Shown here: piece after piece, positions 10,296 to 23,180 of the stretch
Layout: the number at the start of each line of letters is the position of its first letter
Position numbering within the stretch: position 1 is the stretch's first letter
From: Eumeta japonica
Taxonomy: Eukaryota; Arthropoda; Insecta; Lepidoptera; Psychidae
Assembly: GCA_005406025.1 (NCBI GenBank)
Contig: BGZK01001259.1
Span: 62,001-126,000 of the forward strand
Length of the DNA stretch: 64,000 bases
Reading direction: 5' to 3'
The notes under the pieces: model-generated
Seen by the model: the letters and a program-made list of their open reading frames with translations, nothing else
Databases searched by the model: none
Told to the model about the DNA's origin: nothing
Made by a program: the position numbers and the translations under genes

Positions 10296-12639
10296 AATTT
10301 ATTTAAAAATGCATATAATTGTTGTACCGATAGATGTGAAAACCTGATAAATGTTAATGGCTATAATTTAAAAACTGTGAAATTTTAAATTTTAATGTAG
10401 CAATTGATTTGTTGATTCCAAAAACAAATTATTATTTCACAACTTTTAGTTTACATTTCCGTGTGTCTACGATTGCCTGTTAGTTTGATTTTTTTTTAAT
10501 AATTATAAAATTCCTTGAATTGACATATAAATGTACGTTTTAAAACAAAAGAAATTATTACAATTTTTTTAGTACAAAAAAGGAACAACATCTCTTACTT
10601 AAATTACAAAATTATGAGATAGATTTATCTTCGCAACGAGGTTGTCAAATAAAAATTTATTTATAAATTCCGGTATAGGAACGGCTACCAATAAAGAGTA
10701 TTCCAAAAAAATGTATTATAGCGCAAATTGCGAATAAAATAAAATTATTGTCTCTGCAAAATTAGGTCTTTTATAACATCTATTACTTAATAAATTCGAA
10801 TTTTTCTTCAAGACTCTCAGAAATCGTTTTCATTTCAACATGAACTTCAAAGAAGATAATTTGGAAATATTACTACTGTAGTTTACATAGAACGAAATTA
10901 TTTTTAAAAATTATTTGAGCGTTTTATTTATTGATTATTAGAATGGTACAATTTGACATCAGTTGAAAAATCGTGACTTAATTCACCCATGATCAGAATA
11001 GAATCCAGTAATCTCTACGTTCAAAAACAACGTGCATAACTAATGAGCTACCATCGTTCTAGTACTTTGGTGTAGTTATATCGAAATCTATTCAATATTG
11101 GTTATGTACGTTACATCATTTTTCCAATATTAAAATCTAATTTTGTAAAATTAAAATTACTTTTGATATCACAGATATAAAAATTTCACTATTTATAAAG
11201 ACTGAAATATCCTGTCCTTTAAAGTGGACCAACCTATAATCTCTTGTCAGACTTATGGAACAAGAAATACAAACTTGTAATTAATTTCCTAGTAAAGACC
11301 TCTCATAAAATCTAATTGCTCACAATTATTCATAAGAAATCGTTTTGATTTTAGAATGGTATATATTTTATAAAAATCAGTTATTCAAAAGTCTATATTA
11401 AATCCATCAGGCCCATCCTAATGATTAGGTTTACTTCAAAACTTATTAACAGTTTTATATATATTATACAATTATTTTGATGAAACATTCCTTCTCATTA
11501 AAGTGGGGCAACACTGCCGCTGAAGGACGCACAAGGTTTTTTGCATCACTGTTCAAATATTATTATTAGTTTTACATATTTAGCTATTATTTATAGCAAA
11601 ATAGTGAAATAAGATTAATTAATACATAAAGAACATACATTGTAACTATTTCTCACTCCACATTACATAGTACAAAGTGCTGCGCGAGCATAAAAGCGGC
11701 CTCGACGCCATTTGTTGTGTTTGGTTTTGTTTACTTCGTAAATCTGTGTTGTGCTCAGACGCACGTCGTCGATGTCGAAAAAATCCCGGTTACATCTCTC
11801 CATTTATACCTGCATTGCATAAATATAACAACTAGATAAACTACACTTCAAAACAATAAACACTAACGACTAAGTATACCAGATTCAAAAGAAATGACCA
11901 ACTGAACAATAAACAAGTTATTCGACATTCTAGATATATTTTCACTATACCGTTCCTTAACCACAAAAAGACTATTGAGGTATATAGTCCGGCATTCTGA
12001 GTTGTACATTATACTAATATTAAACTTAGATCTAAAGGACAATTACTGCTTTATTTTAGCTGCAACAAAACCGGGATTTTCTAGATAAAATCTATTTTTT
12101 TTTAGCAGTCTTGAAGGGTAAAGGTAAAATCATATTTGGTAAGTCCCATCAATTGTTATTAAAGATCATATGATAATTGAATACACTTAATTACAATTCT
12201 ATATTTATGACACTACAAGGGCTAAAGAGACAAGACACGACGTAATTATTCTAATAATACTGGTCAATAAGTAGGCATATTATCGTGCAACAAAACTGCT
12301 TTGAATTGATTAGTAGTACTATTCTTATGTTACTATTTTATTTTATCATAAGTTACTGCACAGCTACTTAATGTACTTTTACATAAATAAATGATTACAA
12401 GTTTATTACTCTTATAAATTTCATTATTTAGGAGTTGTTACAAATTTCACTATCAAGTCGGAAGAGTACATACATGTCATCAAAATAAAAGATAGCGGTA
12501 ACTGTCTTTATAGGGCAATAACGCATCGGATAAATAAATGATTTGGGCTAACATTTGATTGCGAAATGATTAGGATAGACCTCGCCACATTTGTTCTGGA
12601 AAAATCGAAATGAGCACGTAATCAGGTAAGTTCTTATCT
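10296..12639. other. AT-rich stretch without gene
   Basis: No coding region is supported. One patch, 11680-11790, is GC-richer: a TATA-like CATAAAAGCGGCC at about 11690 and a following CTCGACGCCATTTGTTGTG look like a small promoter or a transposon end. Nothing downstream reads as an exon. Confidence 0.4.
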
Positions 12640-15105
12640 ACTACAACATAAAGTTACATACTGGTGAGACCAAATAGGACATGGGCTATCACAAGTCAGG
12701 AACCAAGAAGAAATAATGAAAGAAGACTAAATTAGTACAGATTGAAGTAGGATTAAAAAAGATTGCAGATGAACTTTAGAAATTCTTCGAAATGAAAACT
12801 GAAAATTTGCACCAAGTGAAGAATACGAAGAATGTAATAGTAACGAAAGAAACAAATTAGTAAAAAGAATTTTTTTTCAAGAAGAGGTGGGCGCCATCTA
12901 CTTAACACTATTTCAGGATATACAACAACAAAAAGGAAAGTTGGATGCACTAGTTACATATGGTAAACACATGTCGACAAGACGTGAGCTATTGCGATAG
13001 GAACCACGAAGAATGTTCTTTATTCGCTTAGAACAAATAAAAAATTAAACAGGTTGCTGATGACGTTTATCAATTCTCAGAAACATACATTAAAAATGTG
13101 CACTAAGCGGAGAATATGCAGAATGAAAGAACAATGAAGAAATAAATTAAGAAAGAAGGATTTCTTTTGAGAAAAACTGAACATCATCTATTTAGCATTG
13201 CTTTAAGATTTACTTCAACAGAAAGAAAAGTTAAATGCTCTAGTTACACATAGGAGACTCGTGTAGAAAAGACATGAGCCATTTCAAGTTGAACAAAGAA
13301 GAATGGACTGCATTAAGTCAGAGAAAATCAGAAATTAGAAAGCCTGGTGATGAACTTCATCAAATCTCAGAAACTGTCACTGAAGAATTACTCCAAGCAA
13401 AAAATATGAAGAATGAAAGAGTAACCAAAATAATAAATAAGAAAAGAAGGATTTTTTTTAGACAAGCTGGACACCATCTATTTAACACCATTTCAGTATC
13501 TAGCAGAATAGAAAGGGATGTTGGAAGCCCTAGTTACACATGGAAGACTCGTGTAAACAACGCATTATCTATCACAACAAGAACAAAGGAACAAAGAAGA
13601 ATGGATCGCGTTAGATTAGAGCGAAACAGAAAAAGTAAAATTGCTGCTGATGAACTTGATAAATTTCTTAATGGATACTAAAAGCCTTGCACCAAGTGAA
13701 GAAAATAAAAGAATGCAAGGTTAATGAAAGAAATTAGTTAGAAAAGAAGAATTTGTTTAAAGGAGAGCTTGATACTACTCAACTCCGCTTTAAGATTTCT
13801 ACAACAAAAAGCTAATTATACTTAGAAGAGACGCTTAAACAAGACACGAACTATTTATTACAACAGGGACGATAAAGAATGGACCGCATTAGCACAGAGC
13901 AAAGTAGCGACTAAAAAAGCTGTGGAAGAATTTTATCAATTCGTAAAAATTGACATTGAAAACCTGCACCACTCGAAGAAAATAAACAATGAACTATTAA
14001 AGGAAGATAAGAATAAGGAAAGAAAAATGTCTTTTAAGAAGATCTCGACACCATTTAATGGACATTGCTTTAAGGTCAAATACAAAAGATAAGTTGGAAA
14101 CTCTTAGTTACATTTGAGAGAATTTCAAGGACAAGAATGAACTATAAGAATAGTAAATAATAAAATGGGCTGCACAAAATTAACAATGTTATGGCTGAAC
14201 TTTGTTGGCTTTAATAAACGGACACTAAAAATCTGCACCAAGCGAAGGAAATGAAGAAATCGATCGATTGAAGAAACTTATTAGGAATAATTTTTTTTTT
14301 TAAAGAATTGCTCGTCGATATTTACTTGATTTCCCTTTAAAATCTACTTCAACAGAAATGTAATTATACTCGGAAAACTCGCTTAGACAAGACAGGAGTT
14401 ACTATTACAGAAACTAATAAAATTGAACGACATTATCAGATACCAAACTAGAAATTACAAAGATTATGGATGATCTTCACCAATTCTCAAAAACGGACAT
14501 TGAAAATATGTACTAAACGAAGAAAAAGAAGAATAAAAGATTAACGGAAGAAAGACATTAGGAAATAAAGATTTCTTTCAAAACAAAACCTCACCATCAT
14601 TTAATTAACACCGCCTTAAGATCGATTACAACAGAAAGAAAAATTAGACGTCCTAGTTATAAATGAGAGACTTGTGTAGACCGAGCTACGGCAACAAGAA
14701 CCAAAAAGAAGAGGTGACTATAGTAGAGAGCATAGCGGAAATTTAAATGGCTGTCGATAAAATTTGTCAACTACTTAACGGAAGCCTAAAACTTTTTCAC
14801 CAAGCTGAAGAAATAAAAAATGAAAAATTGACTGAAAAAAATTTAAATGGATTTGTTTAAGAGCTCGACACCATCTACTCAACTCTGCTTTAAGTTCTTC
14901 CACGATAAAAAGTTATTCACACTTGCGAGACTAGCTTAAAAAGACAGTAGTTTTTACAACAAGAACCAAGAAGAATAAACAACATTAGCACAGAATACAG
15001 AAGAAATTAGAAAGGCTACAGATGAACTGTTCTAACTCTTAGAAATGGACGTCAAAACCAGCACTAAGCAAAGGAAACTAACAATGAAAGAGAAACGGAA
15101 CGAAC
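12640..15105 (+). repeat. Degenerate tandem array, nine units of about 280 bp, coding-like
   Basis: One motif, close to GCTGATGAACTTCATCAATT, recurs near 12765, 13056, 13346, 13645, 13919, 14189, 14466, 14760 and 15017. The mean spacing is about 281 bp. Other unit landmarks also recur in order: ACAAGACATGAGCTATT, AAGAAGAATGGACTGCATTA, CTGCACCAAGCGAAGAAAA, CACCATCTATTTAACA and CTAGTTACA. In at least seven units the motif translates in one frame to variants of D-E-L-H-Q-F-x-E-T-D-I-E-N-L-H-Q-A-K-K. The longest open stretch is 13274-13681 (135 codons), but it shifts frame relative to this motif between units, and the other units contain stops. I therefore call a decayed array, either satellite-like or derived from a gene with a repeat of about 94 residues. 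No family is recognised. Confidence 0.75.
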
Positions 15106-15529
15106 ATACCCATCTCACTATATTTATTGTCACACTATAGTATCTATTACCTGTCCCGACTCCAGTTTCTGGCAAAAAATTACGCGAATACTAGCTGGCT
15201 CTACACTCCCTTCACTCCTAATCCAAGCTGGAACCTACACTCCCCTCATATAATGACGCTCCCTTCGGTGTATCGGGACTTGTCCCTTTCAGTCTTTGCG
15301 ACTGGCTGAAGGTTGAGCGATGATGTTGATGACGAACATTCCGTCTTATTAAAGTGTTTAAAACAATAATTTTATAATATGTCCTAAGAAAATCTATAAA
15401 ACAGCACTCAAAGCCTTACTGAAGTCAGCACTTAAAAAAACATATATTTATATCTCGTCATCGATTATAAAAAGACAAATAAGATTTAGAATGGAAGAGC
15501 CATACTATGGTCAACTTGCCTGCAACACC
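15106..15529. other. Spacer between array and SINE-type repeat
   Basis: The part 15125-15310 is less AT-rich and briefly open on the + strand, but the translation has no recognisable character. It may be an old repeat. The rest is AT-rich. Confidence 0.35.
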
Positions 15530-15775
15530 AAAATGGGCGAACTCAAGTAAGTGAGTGTTCCGGTGGCTCGCTCCATCTCAACTCCTTCCATCTACTCGAC
15601 CCCCATTACATATCCTATTTCCTCCCAAGAAGTCGGAAATGCACTGGTGACTTCTCTTTCACTAGCGATAGGTTGAGCCAGCCAGGAAGAATTGTGAGTG
15701 TCCATGGATGGATGGACCACCGACTTTCTGATGGCTCGCCTGTTCGTTTGCCTTTCCATTATGCTACAAAAAAAA
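15530..15775 (+). repeat. Lepidopteran SINE/LINE-tail type repeat
   Basis: Order of landmarks: GTGGCTCGCTCCATCTCAAC, a C-rich block, GTCGGAAATGCACTGGTGAC, GAGTGTCCATGGATGGATGG, GATGGCTCGCCTGTTCGTTT, then a 3' A-run. This matches the common lepidopteran repeat whose consensus has GGCAACGCACTTGTGACTCC and GTCCATGGGCGGCGGTGATC. The poly(A) end at 15767-15776 shows + orientation and retroposition. Confidence 0.65.
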
Positions 15776-15959
15776 AACTAAAAACTTATTTTTTCTTTCT
15801 TTCAAATTTAAGAAAGCCTATTTAAATCGCTTATTTACAAAAATATATCATTCGATGTTAATTATAATATCCCAATATTAAGTTTCGCTTGTATTGATTG
15901 TACAGACACATATAATAAACACGGAACAACGTTAAACTATTTTCAAATAAAGTTTCGAA

Positions 15960-16250
15960 AAGGTCAGGCAAACGGAAAACTATGCCACTGGGTCACAGCG
16001 CTTGTATCCATGAATCAATATGGCTTTGACATATTGTAGAACCTTTGCCTCTCGTGAATATGGTCTTCCGAGATGCACGCCGAAAAATAAGAGAGATTTC
16101 TCGGATACATCGCGTTACACACGGTCCTCATCTCGCAATATTTCTCGCGCCTATGAATATTGGATTTAACATTTTTTCCGACTCGACGAAGCTTACCTTC
16201 CAATGGAATTAGATTTCAATAAAACGCGCCCGATGTAAATCAGAACATGC
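15960..16250. other. Non-repetitive GC-moderate block
   Basis: This stands out from AT-rich flanks (TTCTCGGATACATCGCGTTA, CTCGCAATATTTCTCGCGCC). It is open for 62 codons on the minus strand from an ATG at 16203, followed on that strand by ordinary-looking sequence, with no recognisable product. It could be a conserved non-coding element or an unrecognised exon. Confidence 0.3.
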
Positions 16251-16369
16251 TCGCGACTCTTAGCATTCTCAACGATCGAAGATGGAGAACCCTAAGGGCT
16301 TTGATGTCTTAATTATACTTTTAAGCTTCGTACGAATGCGATATTTTTTTTATATTTAACTCGTAACAA

Positions 16370-16600
16370 CGGTCGGATTGGCCGATCAGTTTTCGCTGTG
16401 AGCCTCAATGAGCTTCGAACACACGTTAAGCCGTTGATTCCGGACATTATCATCACTGTGGTGACGGCGCTCGTCAGCAGCCACTGACCCGCGCCGGCCA
16501 GGGTGGAATGGTCGAGATCTGAGTCCCTCAAACTCAATTATAGATTGTGGGATTGTATGTTTCAACAGAGGCATAATTAAAACCTGATACATCGAAATAA
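16370..16600 (+). repeat. Lepidopteran dispersed repeat (CGTTAAGCCGTTG family)
   Basis: The run ACACGTTAAGCCGTTGATTC, then a 'CATCACTGTGGTGACGGC' block, then CGCGCCGGCCAGGGTGG and GAGTCCCTCAAACTCAATTA, follows the order of a known lepidopteran repeat whose consensus has CGTTAAGCCGTTGGTCCCGG. A reversed relative is at 37420-37720. Open frames on the minus strand here are incidental. Confidence 0.5.
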
Positions 16601-18874
16601 ACTTGACATATTCTTGCTTGTAGTTCAATGGCGGGTTCCTCTTTATAACTTCTATATACGCTTAGTGCCTTCTTCCTTTATACAGATTGATCTCTCTTTC
16701 GGTTAGTTAGATTTGCTAATATATTTTATCTTGTCCATAAAAAAATTATCTAACAATTTTCATGTCTAAATAGCTCAATTTAATCTTGATAATTTAATTT
16801 TTAAAACAAACACATAAGCACGCATTTTGCACACAAACAAGCGAGCACACGTCGACACACCATTGGATTTATCGTGATAACAATAATCTTCAAGCATCTG
16901 AATTTATCTTTATTTCATTCACACATATTTTTTTAAGCTATTGCATAGCTTCTTTCGCGGGCCTTGAGCGTGGAGACCGAATCCAGAAATTACGTAACAA
17001 AAATAACCTAACACCCCCCACTCCGACCGGCACAACGGTGATACTTTTGTCATCTATCGATGAATAGCAGAACTTTTAATGACTTTTTTGAAATATCACG
17101 CTTATCTCTTTAGTTCAGCAACTCGCCTCTAGGTGGCATTGGTTGTATCGGCGTTACTGCGCATGCGTAATCCCCCTCTTCGCCCCGCAATCTGGTGACT
17201 CATGCCTGCTTAGAGTTTCGGCGTTAGGGCACCTCCTCTTTGTATTTACTTCATGGTACAACTCTACGAAGCTCGCACGAATCGACACGAGCTGCTCCGA
17301 AATCGGACGAATACGTAATCAGCTGTTTGTGAGAAAGTATATAGGTGTATAGGTATTTACCATCTATGTACAACAGTAAATATCTGTACTCGTATAATCT
17401 GTGTACAAAGTGTTTTAAATATGAATAAACAAAGTGCATTTATTAAATTATATATTCAATATATAATATTCAATGATAAATATTCCTGAATAACCTACAT
17501 GTATTGTAAGATAATAAAAATATTTTGAAAAATATTTACTTCTCATTTATTTAATAAAAGAAAAAATTTTGTTTTCTTATCGGTCACCACGCTCAAAAAG
17601 TGTAACTTGAATTAATATCAAAGAAAAAAAAACAAAGGAAAAAAAATACTGCATAAATAAATAATTGTAATTGCATAAGTTGATAAAAAATACTATGCAA
17701 TAGCTTTACCGCGGCAGTCCCCGAGTACCACATGTGTTTTTTATTGCTCAGATTGTGTACTCTTACAAAAATTGCAAAGACGCTAAACGTTCCTCGACGT
17801 TGAGTTCATACAAATACCTTTAACTGCATGCATCCGTATAACGTAAATAATATTCCATCGCAGAATTGGAATTCTGTTGATCTAAGATGAAATGTTTATC
17901 CATATTTCCGCACACTCGCGCAATGGATCTTTATAAATTCACAACAAATTTTAAACATCCTACTAACAACGAGTTTGCTCGAAGTAGATGATAAATGTCA
18001 GTGAAACAAGAGAAATACGTAAAAACCGTATATGAATATTTATAATTTCTACCTACCCATCTGGTAAATAGGCACGATATTGTAAATAAATTGAATTAAA
18101 AAAAAGTTTCCAGTGTTTGAACTTGTCTCTCCAGCGTCGCATGCGCAGTAAATGGAATATGGGATATTGTCATCATGTTTTATTCATCATTTCGTTTGTG
18201 TCAATATCGCTGTTCAAAACCACCAAATCCTATACAATAGAATTCATCATCATCTAAATGAATGTATGAGCTAGCAAATCTATTTTCGAACATTCTCCCC
18301 GACAACCGCGCGCCCTCCGCGGCGAGCCGCTGGGCCACGCCGGCCCTTAATCCCAGTCGAAGGACAACGTCTGTTCCATCGTCGCCCACGGCCGTTCGCA
18401 GACGAACTCGGCCCGGGTCGTTACGCCGTCTGTTTTCTGATCAAAAACGCTTTACCTTAAACCGATAACAGAACTGTGTGATTTGACCATATAGGAATCG
18501 AGCAATAAGTTCCTAAATTTTCAGTCCCTTTCGTTATAAAAATATATTCAATTGAAAAACAACTGTTATGTTAATTCGAATATGTTATTAAAGAGATCTA
18601 TCAGTTTCAACCTAGCGATAGCCTAGCCACTTTCGAACTGGTCATATAGTCGAGGTGGTGTTTTCCAATCATGCCCTAGCCTGCGCGGGCCCGCCTGCTC
18701 CCAGGCCTGAGACCTACATGGAAAATAGTTCATACATTCGTTAGAGAATAATTGAAAAATTATTGATTTTCAGGTCATCCCTGAAGCTACAGCGCTATTT
18801 TTGAGCTCAAATAATAGTATGACGCTTTTTTTTCTATTTTTGAACAATAAAATTTTCCGATTAATTAAATTTTT
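16601..18874. other. AT-rich DNA with two GC patches, no recognised gene
   Basis: The part 17105-17330 is GC-richer (GTTACTGCGCATGCGTAATC) and may be repeat or regulatory. The part 18290-18430 is a sharp GC island (CGCGCCCTCCGCGGCGAGCC). It is open on both strands for about 60 codons, as GC-rich DNA often is; neither translation is a family I know. A third small GC patch is at 18670-18720. The rest is AT-rich. Confidence 0.35.
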
Positions 18875-19009
18875 GAATTCTATGCAATTTTTTGGGTTCT
18901 CTAGTCAATAACGACCCCTTCTATTTTAGCCATGCCCGTCCATTTGTCCGTTTGTCTGTCCGCGATTTAACTCAGAGATTCTTAGTACTAGAGAACTATA
19001 ATTTAGCTG

Positions 19010-19064
<55 letters not shown>

Positions 19065-19215
19065 ATCACCCCAACAAAATGGCAGAATTAATCTTAAATA
19101 AATATTTTTTGGGTATTCCCCTGCAAGTGGGGATGTTTTTTTTTCTCGTCTATCCCATAGCGCGGAGTATCATTGGATAGTTCATTCAAAAATATTAATA
19201 AGATCTTTCAAAATC
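18875..19215 (-). repeat. GGTTCCGTAG / CGGACGGACAGAC family repeat, reversed
   Basis: On the minus strand this contains the lepidopteran repeat landmarks: a 'CCCCACTTGCAGGGG'-like block, a microsatellite, the sequence read on + as GTCCATTTGTCCGTTTGTCT, and an end related to GGTTCCTAGTTGACTACGGA. A (TA)n tract has expanded inside it where the family has a short TATA-rich segment. Confidence 0.6.
19012..19061. repeat. (TA)n microsatellite
   Basis: An uninterrupted run of about 25 TA dinucleotides inside the dispersed repeat. It will be length-polymorphic and prone to assembly error. Confidence 0.95.
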
Positions 19216-20689
19216 ACTTATGGATTTAGGGATCTATTTACGTAATGTTAAGCTTTAAGGTGCTAATCTATATAAGAATAAGTATCTGGTAGGAGACACT
19301 TGACTTTAATATAAATTAGGACTGCACCGGCATATTCTTGGATATGTGGAAAAATTTACGGCAGTAATACACATAACGATGTTAAAAGGAAAATTATCAC
19401 AGCTAAATAAGTTTTACAAGTTATCGAATAATAGTCAATTGTCATATAAAATGTACTTGGAAAAGTAAAATCAAAATTTTTTATACAAATCGCATTGAAA
19501 ATTATTTAGATGACGTTATTGGTTATGTAAAATAGGTAGTAAATATAAGTTTGTGAACCGTGTAAAAATACGGAAATGTAAAATCATAACATTTTTAGCA
19601 CCCGTTTTATGAGAGCCTGCAGTACAAAAAAGCTTTTGAAATTTTTAAAAGCCGATATCTTTTAAATGATATAACTGATTTTAATCTGCTTTGCAGCTTT
19701 CGGCGCAGTTTCTTCGAAGTAAGAAACGTCGGATGCTATGGTAAAAAAAATATTTCAAAAACTTTTAAAGTTTTCTTGAAAAATCACTTCTTGGAAATTC
19801 ATGGACGGCGGCAATTTTTGAACTTGTCAATCTATTTTGTTCTGATTTATGACATTTGACGTACCTATTCTTATCTCAAGCTTATGGAAAGCCTTTAAAA
19901 TCATGACGCAATCCCGGCTCTTTAAGTGCAGAACGACCCTGAACTTAGCTATGCACACGCTGCGGTGTCAACACGCATTTATTGAGACGAGGTTACCTAG
20001 AATACACTTGTAAGTGCCGTAGGCTAAAGTGTATATATGACTAAATAAGTATATATGATGTCACTAAATAGAGTTAAATTAAATGACGTGACTATTATTA
20101 AAATTTCTACTACTCATCCACGAAAACAGACTGCAAGTAATAAGAAGAAACCGTATCGCGTCTTATAATAAAACCACGCGTCGTCTATAAATCATCCATA
20201 CAAACTATAAATTTCTATAGTTAATTATTTATATAGCTGACATATTATACGTATCTGATGATGATATGCTTTGCAATTCAACGATACACGATGTAGATTC
20301 AGAAACCCTAAAGATATGGAATTAACTGTGGAATTTTTTATATACTAGTAATAGTACACAACTGAAGCACCACAGTAATTTCATTAATCCTTCATGCGCT
20401 CCCACGCCCCATATTCAACTTAATCTCTTCAAATGGGCTTAAATTTAGCCTTGTGTTAGTCCCGTATTAGAAAAGTATGTTTCAATCAAAATATTCAATA
20501 AAATTTATTAAATATGTACCGCAACTTTTACAATACAATTTCATTATGAGATTTTTTTCATTCAAACTTCAGCCTTTTGTTTAATTCTATATAAAAAAAT
20601 CTGTTTTTCTGTCTCAGGAAGGGAATAATTAACACTAATTAACATGGTTTTTAGAATTGGCACAGACAAAACTAATTGCCAGAAAATAA
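19216..20689. other. AT-rich DNA, no gene
   Basis: There is no coding signal. A GC-moderate patch at 19910-20030 (CACACGCTGCGGTGTCAACA) and another near 20150-20190 are unexplained. The part 19600-19810 carries AAACTTTTAAAG-type words seen in many insect transposon UTRs but is not assignable. Confidence 0.35.
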
Positions 20690-21410
20690 ATTGCCTCAAA
20701 TAATAATATAAACTTACGCCTACATCTTAGAAGGGTTAGTAGAGACCATAGATTTGCACATGGTAGGTTCTTTGTATATCTCTCTTGAGTCACTGACATC
20801 TTTCATGCAAGCTCGTTAGTTTCGGATGCTTCGTACTTGGGCCTTTTCCAATATGCCGCCAATTCGGTCTGCATAAAATTTTGTAGGGCGACCCTTTTTG
20901 ATTTTTCCCTCACACGCATTTGCTCTATAGATTCGTTTTGTCAGTCTACTTTCATTCATCTTTTCCAGATGTTCAAACCGCCGCAACACACCTTTTTCTA
21001 CTCTAATCACTGTTCACTGTTCTCACATATATACTTCAGAGACCTCCATACTTATTACGCAGAGATCACATCTCCACCGCATTGAATCTATTTTCATTTT
21101 TCTTCTGCCATACCCAACTTTCACTACCATACATAAGCACAGGATTCAGAACCCACTATAGATAGCCAAACGCGCTTGTCGTGAGACACTTCTACTATAC
21201 TATTCACAATAGTAGGCAAAGCCCCATTCACTTTATTTCCCGCACTCACTCTCCTTTTAATATCTTTGTCATATTTACCTTCATTTGTAAACAAACTATC
21301 CATGTACACAAACCTTTTCACTAGTTCGACTCTCTCATTGCCTTAAATGCTTTCATTTTTGATCTAGTCGATAAAATAAGCTAGCTTAGAACATCAGAGA
21401 TTCTTTGTTT
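20690..21410 (-). pseudogene. RTE-like LINE, C-terminal end of ORF2
   Basis: The minus strand encodes the region after the reverse transcriptase of a lepidopteran RTE-like LINE, broken by stops and a deletion. Readable parts are KRFVYMDSLFTNEGKYD, IKRRVSAGNKVNGALP, LMYGSESWV in a shifted frame, EKGVLRRFEHLEKMNESRLT, IYRANACEGK and IGGILEKAQVRS. The 3' end resembles 'DRT-MWKSIVSAYPSGK' near 20745-20710. These blocks are diagnostic for the family. Related 3' ends are at 32.95, 35.3, 54.9 and 55.4 kb. Confidence 0.8.
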
Positions 21411-22519
21411 GATTTTTATCACCTATGTCTCCTAACTCTGTAATAATCCAGATGTTTCTCGATGTGATATACTTTGTCGTTTATAGTTCCTCTATGAAAC
21501 AGAAAATGTTCTAGTTTGAAACAGATATAGATAATGCGTTTATCTACAACGAATAGCTTATTACGATGATGAGAAAACAAAAAAAAATATTAAATGCATT
21601 CACTTTCTCTACTTATTCACACATATTGTTCTCAGGTAGTCTTAACATAACACATTAACCACGTTAGGTTACACGTTGACTATTCCAAACAAATAACAAA
21701 ACTTAAAAATAAGTAATGAGTTACATTAATAAACTCTATCTTATAAATTAATAATAATGAAGTCTGTGCTGTGGTCATAAATTAAGGGTCATAATTTTCA
21801 TTTTGTAATTTCATACGTGTAGTTTGAACTCTAGACAGTCTAATCCGTATTAAAGCCTTCGTGCGTAAAATTAAGCTTCATCACAAAGCTCTGGGTTCAC
21901 GGTGACACGGCCGAATATACAAACGTACCAGTCCGTTGTTTTCATGAGCGGTTGGTATTGGTATTGTAACAAAATACCCAATACTGGAACGCACATCCTT
22001 AAAAATCGTTCGGTGTTTCATGTTTATAATGTTCCTAATACTGAACACTCGAACAAATAACGAGAAAATTATTTTAGACTTGTCTGATTAATGTTCTGTG
22101 ATTTTAATTTTGGCTTTTAATAAAACCCCCTGCATCTCCTATATCTTTTTACAATTAACTTATTTATGAATTATTTAAAAAACAGATTTATCTTATCACC
22201 ACTTCACAATTTTAGGTAAATAACAAAAAACATTATCCTCTTACGGGTTCGTGTCACGAAAAGTGGAAGAGTTCAGAAAATTGTGTTAATGTCTATGATA
22301 CGTACTAAAAATGCTAAATGTCACCTGCACTTAACATTTTGAGTACTGGCCACTTAAATACTGCAAAATGAAATAAAGAAAAATTTAAAATTGGAACACT
22401 TTTCCAATCTTATTTTATATATGTTGCAATCATCTGTCATTTGTTTTTAGAAATTGGAGGTAAAAAAAAATTGTTTGCTTTACGTGAACATAAATTTAAC
22501 GAGAGAAACTTTTTATGTA
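21411..22519. other. AT-rich DNA, no gene
   Basis: The part 21850-22010 is a GC-moderate, non-repetitive patch containing ACGGTGACACGGCCGAATAT and an imperfect inverted pair (GGTATTGG / CCAATACTGG). It could be regulatory. Otherwise nothing is visible. Confidence 0.35.
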
Positions 22520-23180
22520 ATGATTTTGTACGATTTTCGTTGGCATTTAAACCAAGAAGAAAGTTGTAACAGATTTAGATTGGGTTTGTATGATGAATCT
22601 CCATCACTTGCTACTATTTATAAATAGTATAACGAGTTCAAATGTGGTCGCATTAATCTGACTGACGATTTGCGTGAGGAACGTCCTTCTACGGCCACAA
22701 CCGAAGACAACATCAGTGCTGTGCGGCTCATGATAGAAACTGACAATAGTGACCTAGCAGCGGATTCGCTCAAGCTTATGCATCTATACGAGTCAAGTGC
22801 ACAAAATCTTTCATGAGCATTTACCGGTCAGGAAGCTTTGTAATAGGCGGATGCCACATAATTTGACCGAAGTTCAAAAACACCGACGTGTTAATTGATG
22901 CAAGGATTTACCGGTGGTGACTCAAACGCTGTGTATGACATTATTACAGGTGAATTTATTATTACGGTAACAAAAGCAAATGGAGTCGTCTCTTAAAATA
23001 GGTCTACGCGTCGGAAAATAGATTGCGGCCTCTTTCTTCGGAATGACAGGACATTGTGCAAAAATTGTTTGAGAAAATAAAAAACAGACACTGCAGACTG
23101 GTACGTTAACAGTTGTTTGCTTTCCTTTTTAGAAAAAGTTCTGGAAAAACGACCTCGCAGTAATTACTGTTGCTGCAAGT
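22520..23180 (+). pseudogene. Second mariner relic, different lineage, 3' truncated
   Basis: This is a mariner transposase remnant. From an ATG at 22520 it reads MILYDFRWHLNQEESCNRF, then YDESPSLATIYK, a stop, YNEFKCGRINLTDDLREERP and EDNISAVRLMIETDNSDL. Frameshifts follow before RRMPHNLTEVQKHRRVN, a 'VYDIITGE' block, a broken 'FLRK TGH' block, and ADWYVNSCLP in pieces. The lysine/arginine-rich block before the third catalytic Asp is present, but the HHDN box and everything after are gone. The TVYRW/NEF, NLTEAQK and YDIVTGDE wording differs from the intron-1 mariner, so this is a separate invasion. Confidence 0.8.

Noticed and set aside
18201..18468. Overlapping frames on both strands of the GC island at 18.3 kb
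   Set aside because: High G+C leaves several frames open; neither translation belongs to a known family.
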